Notes under the pieces: generated by a model
Told to the model about the DNA's origin: nothing
Seen by the model: the letters and a program-made list of their open reading frames with translations, nothing else
Database searches by the model: none
In this document: positions 25,360 through 29,762 of the stretch, piece by piece
Numbering within the stretch: position 1 is the first letter of the stretch
Layout: every line of letters starts with the position of its first letter
Assembly (NCBI GenBank): GCA_012799255.1
Contig: JAAZLQ010000007.1
Coordinates: 1 to 29,762, forward strand
Length of the DNA stretch: 29,762 nt
Direction: 5' to 3'
Source: Bacillota bacterium
GTDB taxonomy: Bacteria; Bacillota_G; Limnochordia; DTU010
Position numbers and translations under genes: made by a program

Positions 25360-26028
25360 CTAATCTAAGTGACTGAGCACTGTTAGATCCGCGGCAGAAG
25401 CTTGCCACCACTTCTTGAATGCTTGAGCGTACCTGGTTTGGGCGACATGATCCCAGATTTTTGAGCGGAAAACCAACCTCGGTCCAGAAGGTTTCTCTTC
25501 AACTTTGACCAAGTTTTCCTGAGCCCCTTCGAAATCCGCTAAACATAATGGTGGAAACAGAACACACCACCAGTTATCCCCCGTAGCACCACCGATCTCA
25601 ACACGGACTGCGTCGTAAGACCCCTCAGGGAGAACCAAGTTGCCGTAATCCCGCCAAGGAAAATCAAAATGCCCCATCCTCACTTGCACAGGATAGTCAA
25701 ATCCTTGGGCAAACACAACTTCTTGAGCTCGCGCTTGCAGTTTCTGTTCATGTTCCCTAAGGAGGGCGTAAGCCTGTTGCTTGTCTTGAGTTTCTGCTAA
25801 GATCTCCCTCGTTTCCCGCAAGACAGCGTCCCTTACCACAAGTTTAAGAGCTTGATCAGTTGGAGAGTTACTATGTGCTACCACATGGAGACGAATTAGG
25901 CTCTGGGCGAAAGCGCGATCACTGCTAAATTTATTTTGGACAGTGAGAACAAGGAAAATGGTAAAAGCACCTAGACTAAAAAGCATAAGACTCGTCAGTA
26001 CACGAGACCTCAAAGAACTTCGAGGCAT
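25360..26028 (-). CDS. spoIIR: Stage II sporulation protein R (SpoIIR)
   Basis: The forespore signal that activates SpoIIGA to process pro-sigma-E in the mother cell. 222 residues: an N-terminal membrane segment or signal peptide (about 12-31), the family signature IRLHVVAHSNSPTDQALKL (about 45-63), then GDNWWCVLFPPLC (about 150-162). It has the usual length and motifs. The gene starts 17 bases after the sigG stop with AAGGGGGA as binding site, and a strong terminator follows, so it is almost certainly co-transcribed with sigG. In Bacillus spoIIR is at a distant locus. Confidence 0.95.
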   Translation of the reverse strand: MPRSSLRSRVLTSLMLFSLGAFTIFLVLTVQNKFSSDRAFAQSLIRLHVVAHSNSPTDQALKLVVRDAVLRETREILAETQDKQQAYALLREHEQKLQARAQEVVFAQGFDYPVQVRMGHFDFPWRDYGNLVLPEGSYDAVRVEIGGATGDNWWCVLFPPLCLADFEGAQENLVKVEEKPSGPRLVFRSKIWDHVAQTRYAQAFKKWWQASAADLTVLSHLD

Positions 26029-26045
26029 CTGCCTTCCCCCTTAAG

Positions 26046-26822
26046 TTAAGATGTGGCCATGTATTTGCGCAAGTGTCGGAGGGCAGCTTTCTCCAAACGG
26101 GAAACTTGCGCTTGGGAAATACCAATTTCGTCGGCTACTTCCATTTGAGTTCGCCCCTCATAAAAACGCATGGTTAAGATCAAACGTTCTCTCTCGCCCA
26201 AGTTAGCCATGCCCTCTTTGATGCTTACTCCTTCAATGAGGTGACGTTCAGTGTTTTTCTCATCACTAATCTGGTCTAGAACGAAGATTGGGTCGCCACC
26301 ATCATTATAAATGGGTTCAAAAAGCGAAATAGGTTCTTGAATGGCGTCAAGTGCAAAGACAATTTCTTCTCTCGGGATCTGCAGCTCTTCAGCAATCTGA
26401 CCGATAGATGGTTCTTGAGAATATTTGTTCGCTAGACTGTCCCGGGTCTGAAGCGCTTTATACGCAATATCCCGCAATGAACGACTTACCCTTATGGGGT
26501 TATTGTCTCTGAGGTAGCGCCTAATCTCGCCAATAATCATTGGTACGGCATATGTAGAGAATTTAACATTTTGGCTTAGATCAAAGTTATCAATCGCTTT
26601 CATAAGGCCGATACAACCAACTTGAAACAAATCGTCTACGTATTCACCCCGATTATTGAACCTTTGAATAACACTAAGGACCAATCGCAGGTTGCCTTGA
26701 ACCATTTCCTCCCGGGCTTGCAGGTCTCCCTCTTGGATTCGGGCCAATAATTCTCGCATCTTCGCATTGGGTAGAACGGGCAACTTTGCGGTGTTCACAC
26801 CACAAATCTCCACTTTGTTCAT
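26046..26822 (-). CDS. sigG: RNA polymerase sigma-G factor
   Basis: Late forespore-specific sigma factor. 258 residues with the characteristic SigG N-terminus (MNKVEICGVNTAKLPVL), region 2 (NLRLVLSVIQRFNNRGE then DDLFQVGCIGLMKAIDNFD), and region 4 ending TQMEVADEIGISQAQVSRLE. These distinguish it from SigF and SigE. The ATG at 26822 has AGGAGGT 9 bases upstream. A sigma-F/G-type promoter lies 35-64 bases upstream. It is divergent from spoIIGA-sigE, unlike the tandem order spoIIGA-sigE-sigG of Bacillus and most clostridia. Confidence 0.97.
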   Translation of the reverse strand: MNKVEICGVNTAKLPVLPNAKMRELLARIQEGDLQAREEMVQGNLRLVLSVIQRFNNRGEYVDDLFQVGCIGLMKAIDNFDLSQNVKFSTYAVPMIIGEIRRYLRDNNPIRVSRSLRDIAYKALQTRDSLANKYSQEPSIGQIAEELQIPREEIVFALDAIQEPISLFEPIYNDGGDPIFVLDQISDEKNTERHLIEGVSIKEGMANLGERERLILTMRFYEGRTQMEVADEIGISQAQVSRLEKAALRHLRKYMATS

Positions 26823-26856
26823 CTCTACTACCTCCTAAAATGCCGATTACAAAGTT

Positions 26857-26886
26857 CAGTATTGCCACGTTCCAACCGATCTATTC
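26857..26886 (-). promoter_or_regulatory. Sigma-F/sigma-G-type promoter of sigG-spoIIR
   Basis: On the minus strand GAATA (26886-26882), 15 bases, then GGCAATACTG (26866-26857). The -10 part fits GGNNANAHTR at every position, and the -35 part fits GYATA at 4 of 5 positions. The -10 element lies about 35 bases before the sigG start. It matches the known sigma-F then sigma-G control of sigG. Confidence 0.7.
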
Positions 26887-26890
26887 CAAT

Positions 26891-26924
26891 TTGTCCACCC
26901 TGTTAATGGAAGGCGTTTTACTAT
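26891..26924 (+). promoter_or_regulatory. Candidate Spo0A-activated spoIIG promoter with 22-base spacer
   Basis: TTGTCC (26891-26896), 22 bases, TACTAT (26919-26924), about 67 bases before the spoIIGA start. The Bacillus spoIIG promoter is known for a 22-base spacer that needs Spo0A. Only weak Spo0A-box matches are visible (TGTCCAC at 26892, TGCCGAT at 26841), so this is tentative. Confidence 0.4.
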
Positions 26925-26991
26925 CTAAGGAAGGAATTTCGGAGGTAAGCCTCTAATATTGTGGCAAAGACCCATTTGGGGAGGAAGGCGT

Positions 26992-27951
26992 ATGCTTGAG
27001 TACACGCTGTACGTTGATGTCTGGCTCCTATGGCTTGGCTGCAATTTTATTTTTGAGTATCTTTTGCTGTGGGCTACCGCGACAATCACGCGAACGCAGA
27101 CAACAAAAGTCCGCTTAGTTTTAGGAGCGCTAGTGGGGACTTTGCATTACCTCCTCTATCTTTTGGCCAGTATAGGTTTGATTCCCCTCTATGGCTTGTT
27201 ACGTTTCCTGCCCGTAGTGGTCTTGGTGTCATTGGCCATGATAGCCGTTGCCTTCCACCCGATTACTTGGCGTCGCTTGCTTCGAGTATCAGGTTACTTT
27301 TATGGTATCGGATTTGTAGCGGCAGGAATGGGGATGGCTAGCGCTTATCTCTTTGGAACAGCTGGTTCACCAGCCTTTACTATAGGTACGCTCGTTTCTA
27401 TCCTAGCCATCTTGATCATCGCTGAACTTGGATGGGGTATTGTCCATGAAAGAATCATCAACAGCCTTTATCGAGTACCTATAGAAATTTCCTGCGACGG
27501 TCAGCAAATTAAACTGACTGCCTTAGTGGATACCGGAAATCAACTCAAGGATCCCATCAACAGACAGCCGGTAATTATCGTCGATATGAAGGCGCTGCAT
27601 GGTGTACTCCCTCCAGAGCTCACCGAGATCCTGCTATCTTTGGATGAAGGAGACCCTTCCGCTCTAGACCGACTTAGTGCGGTAAAAGCATGGCAAACCC
27701 GCCTGAGGTTGATTCCCTTTAGCTCTATTGGAAAAAACAGCGGACTTTTAATGGGTTTCAGAGCCGACGAAGTTAAAATAGGGGCCCACCCCTTAGCAGG
27801 AGAATTCCAACCGACCATTGCAGTGCACCCCCGTGATCTGGACCCCCACGGTGAATACATGGCTCTTGTGCCGCCCCATCTTGTGGAATACTCCATAAAT
27901 ACTTTGGAGGGAGGCGAAACTCATGTCAATGCAACACCTTCGGACCTTTAA
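26992..27951 (+). CDS. spoIIGA: SpoIIGA, pro-sigma-E processing aspartic protease
   Basis: A membrane protease that cleaves pro-sigma-E when triggered by SpoIIR. The N-terminal half has five predicted membrane segments starting at [20 protein letters not shown]. The C-terminal half holds the aspartic protease motif [12 protein letters not shown], followed by PVIIVD and [18 protein letters not shown]. The start is the ATG at 26992 ([10 protein letters not shown]), 5-6 bases after GGGGAGGAAGG; a GTG-started extension of 11 residues is less likely. 319 residues, usual length. The 3' end overlaps sigE by 29 bases, so protease and substrate are translationally linked. Confidence 0.95.
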   Translation: MLEYTLYVDVWLLWLGCNFIFEYLLLWATATITRTQTTKVRLVLGALVGTLHYLLYLLASIGLIPLYGLLRFLPVVVLVSLAMIAVAFHPITWRRLLRVSGYFYGIGFVAAGMGMASAYLFGTAGSPAFTIGTLVSILAILIIAELGWGIVHERIINSLYRVPIEISCDGQQIKLTALVDTGNQLKDPINRQPVIIVDMKALHGVLPPELTEILLSLDEGDPSALDRLSAVKAWQTRLRLIPFSSIGKNSGLLMGFRADEVKIGAHPLAGEFQPTIAVHPRDLDPHGEYMALVPPHLVEYSINTLEGGETHVNATPSDL

Positions 27952-28651
27952 CTTAAAACTTCGCCTACAGTTTATCGCACTTTTACACAAGCTCGGACTC
28001 AGTCCCAAAGTCTATTACGTAGGAAGCAACGAGGTTTTACCTCCTCCCCTCACCAGTGAGGAAGAACAAGAGCTTTTAATTCGACCCCAAGCTGGAGATA
28101 TGCTAGTGAGGACGCCACTCATCGAACGCAATTTGCGCCTTGTAGTTTATATTGCCCGCAAGTTCGAAAATACAGGCATTTTCATTGAGGATCTCGTCTC
28201 CATCGGAACCATTGGCCTGATCAAGGCTGTGAATACTTTTGACCCCAGCAAAAATATAAAGCTAGCTACCTATGCTTCCCGGTGTATTGAAAACGAGATT
28301 CTCATGTATCTGAGGAGAACGAGCAAACTTAAAGCTGAAGTGTCCTTTGATGAGCCTCTTAACGTAGATTGGGATGGTAATGAGCTTGTCTTAGCGGATG
28401 TGGTTGGCAGCGAAAGCGATATTTTGCGCCACATCGAGAAGGAAGTGGATAAAGCGCTTCTAGCAGCCGCTTTACAGCAACTCACAGGGCGCGAGAAAAA
28501 GATCATGGAATTACGGTTTGGATTAAATCGGGAGAAGGAGAGAACTCAGCGTGAAGTTGCAGATCTCTTGGGGATTTCTCAATCATATATTTCTCGTCTG
28601 GAGAAGAAGATTTTGAAGAAGCTACAGAGGGAAATTAAGAAGATGGAGTAA
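27923..28651 (+). CDS. sigE: RNA polymerase sigma-E factor (pro-sigma-E)
   Basis: Early mother-cell sigma factor, made as an inactive membrane-bound precursor. The first ~31 residues are a basic, amphipathic pro-region ending at [14 protein letters not shown], matching the Bacillus cleavage region. Region 2 is [17 protein letters not shown] and [20 protein letters not shown]; region 4 ends in [20 protein letters not shown]. 242 residues, normal. The ATG at 27923 lies about 9 bases after GGGAGG; a second ATG is two codons later. Followed by a terminator shared with convergent ftsZ. Confidence 0.97.
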   Translation: MSMQHLRTFNLKLRLQFIALLHKLGLSPKVYYVGSNEVLPPPLTSEEEQELLIRPQAGDMLVRTPLIERNLRLVVYIARKFENTGIFIEDLVSIGTIGLIKAVNTFDPSKNIKLATYASRCIENEILMYLRRTSKLKAEVSFDEPLNVDWDGNELVLADVVGSESDILRHIEKEVDKALLAAALQQLTGREKKIMELRFGLNREKERTQREVADLLGISQSYISRLEKKILKKLQREIKKME

Positions 28652-28657
28652 GAAAAG

Positions 28658-28688
28658 ACGCCTTAGCGAAATCTGGTCGCTAAGGCGT
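28658..28688. terminator. Bidirectional terminator between sigE and ftsZ
   Basis: ACGCCTTAGCG-aaatctggt-CGCTAAGGCGT is a perfect 11-base stem. TGCTTTATTT follows on plus (after sigE), and CTTTTCTT follows on minus (after ftsZ). Both genes end within about 10 bases of it. Confidence 0.88.
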
Positions 28689-28692
28689 TGCT

Positions 28693-29742
28693 TTATTTCC
28701 GTCTCAAAAAGGCGGGTATATCTAAAGAACTATCGGTGAAGGGGCGCACATCCAGTTCCTTTGTAATCTTAAAGTTCTCCTTGACTTTTGGTGGATCGAA
28801 ACCAGTGGCAATAACGGTTACGCGTACTGTATCGCCCAGGCTCTCGTCAATAACAGCACCAAAAATGATATTGGCGTCAGGATCAGCGGCTTGCGACACA
28901 ATCTCTGCAGCCGTGTTCACTTCAAAGAGTCCCAAATCGGAGCTTCCAGTGAGACTCAATAAGATTCCTTTAGCTCCTTCTATAGACGCTTCTAAAAGAG
29001 GACTAGAGATAGCCTGCTCAGCGGCTTTAATAGCTCGATCTTCTCCTGATGCCATGCCAATGCCCATCAAAGCAGAACCAGCGTTGGTCATAATTGTCCG
29101 TACGTCGGCAAAGTCAAGGTTGATCAGACCTGGAACCGTGATCAAATCGGAAATGCCCTGTACACCCTGCAAAAGCACGTCGTCGGCAATCTTAAACGCT
29201 TCTACCATTGACGTCCTTTTTTCCACAACTTGAAGAAGCCGATCATTGGGAATTGTGATCAAGGTATCCACCTTGTTTTTCAACAACTCGATCCCCTTTT
29301 CCGCCTGTTCTCTACGGCGACGCCCTTCAAAGGTAAAGGGTTTAGTGACAACTCCCACGGTTAATGCATCTAGCTCTTTGGCGATTTCCGCGACGACAGG
29401 TGCGGCGCCAGTACCGGTGCCACCTCCCATACCTGCGGTAATGAAGACCATATCGGCTCCCTCTAGCGCGCGGGCAATGTCTTCTCGGGATTCTTCGGCT
29501 GATCGCTGCCCCACGCTCGGATCAGAGCCGGCTCCCAAACCCTTGGTTAGCTTCTCTCCTAATTGAATCTTTTGGTGGGCTTCCGACATTTGAAGCGCTT
29601 GGGCATCTGTATTAAGTGCAATAAAATGAATTCCTTTTAAATCGGCTGCAATCATGCGATTAACCGCATTATTGCCACCTCCACCACAGCCGATAACCTT
29701 GATGTCCGCAAACTGAACGTTATCGAGATCAAATTCGAACAT
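28693..29742 (-). CDS. ftsZ: Cell division protein FtsZ
   Basis: The tubulin-like GTPase forming the division ring. 349 residues: [13 protein letters not shown] near the N-terminus, the tubulin signature [20 protein letters not shown]-type acidic N-terminus ([10 protein letters not shown]), the synergy-loop region with [11 protein letters not shown], and a short linker ending in the conserved tail DIPAFLRRK that binds FtsA and other partners. The start is the ATG at 29742, after AGAAGGGGGA; an in-frame TTG at 29760 sits before that site. ftsA would be expected just outside the right edge. Confidence 0.98.
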   Translation of the reverse strand: MFEFDLDNVQFADIKVIGCGGGGNNAVNRMIAADLKGIHFIALNTDAQALQMSEAHQKIQLGEKLTKGLGAGSDPSVGQRSAEESREDIARALEGADMVFITAGMGGGTGTGAAPVVAEIAKELDALTVGVVTKPFTFEGRRRREQAEKGIELLKNKVDTLITIPNDRLLQVVEKRTSMVEAFKIADDVLLQGVQGISDLITVPGLINLDFADVRTIMTNAGSALMGIGMASGEDRAIKAAEQAISSPLLEASIEGAKGILLSLTGSSDLGLFEVNTAAEIVSQAADPDANIIFGAVIDESLGDTVRVTVIATGFDPPKVKENFKITKELDVRPFTDSSLDIPAFLRRK

Positions 29743-29762
29743 GGGATCCCCCTTCTTCAACA

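Noticed and set aside
26823..28700. Inverted repeats that would explain the spoIIGA-sigE inversion
   Set aside because: By eye I found no matching inverted sequences at the two borders; the hairpin at 28658-28688 has no copy near 26830-26990.
28688..29233. Plus-strand open frame of 181 codons opposite ftsZ
   Set aside because: It is antisense to strongly conserved ftsZ codons, has no ribosome binding site, and its low-complexity Ser/Lys/Ala composition is typical of a shadow frame.

Overview
This window is a piece of the chromosome of an endospore-forming bacterium of the phylum Bacillota, of clostridial or Limnochordia-like rather than Bacillus-like type. The evidence is the set of sporulation genes (spoIIR, sigG, spoIIGA, sigE, spoIIP, a YlmC/YmxH protein, an FtsK/SpoIIIE translocase), strong AGGAGG-type ribosome binding sites, frequent GTG and TTG starts, and a classic Firmicutes gene string (ftsK, rodZ-like, rimO, pgsA, cinA, recA, rny, ymdB). 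The species cannot be named from the sequence alone. There is no rRNA, tRNA, CRISPR array, insertion sequence or prophage. Coding density is very high and the longest gap between genes is about 225 bases.

Layout. (1) 1-6987, minus strand: cinA, a membrane-anchored metallophosphoesterase, recA, recX, rny, an unknown 168-residue protein and ymdB (cut by the window edge). A LexA/SOS box precedes recA, and hairpin terminators follow recX and rny. (2) 7087-9077: a secreted or lipid-anchored beta-rich protein with a fibronectin-III-like domain (plus), a YuiD/PAP2-like membrane protein (minus) and a DUF441 membrane protein (plus). (3) 9121-13107, minus: rimO, pgsA, a single-pass membrane protein, and an FtsH-like AAA protease lacking the usual extracytoplasmic domain. 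(4) 13333-15959, plus: atpZ, atpI, atpB, atpE, atpF and atpH, ended by a strong terminator. The catalytic half of the ATP synthase (atpA, G, D, C) is absent. (5) 16054-18704, plus: a SNF2/RapA-like helicase (YqhH type) and its YqhG-like partner. (6) 18696-24942, minus: nrdR, ftsK/spoIIIE, a short RodZ-like protein, hslO, spoIIP and murC. (7) 25005-28651: ylmC-type gene, spoIIR and sigG on minus, divergent from spoIIGA-sigE on plus. (8) 28693-29742, minus: ftsZ.

How the genes work together. Region 7 holds the core of the early forespore-to-mother-cell signal: SpoIIR (signal), SpoIIGA (protease) and pro-sigma-E (substrate), next to sigma-G. A near-perfect sigma-F/G-type promoter precedes sigG-spoIIR, and a promoter with the unusual 22-base spacer known from Bacillus spoIIG precedes spoIIGA. 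Regions 1, 3 and 6 deal with DNA repair, RNA turnover, membrane lipid and wall synthesis and chromosome segregation. The atpE product carries a two-carboxylate sodium-binding pattern, suggesting a sodium-driven ATP synthase.

The most interesting leads are the truncated atp operon with its Na+-type rotor, the FtsH-like protease with an overlapping membrane partner, the YqhH/YqhG pair, the apparent in-place inversion of spoIIGA-sigE, and two uncharacterised proteins in the recA-rny-ymdB string.
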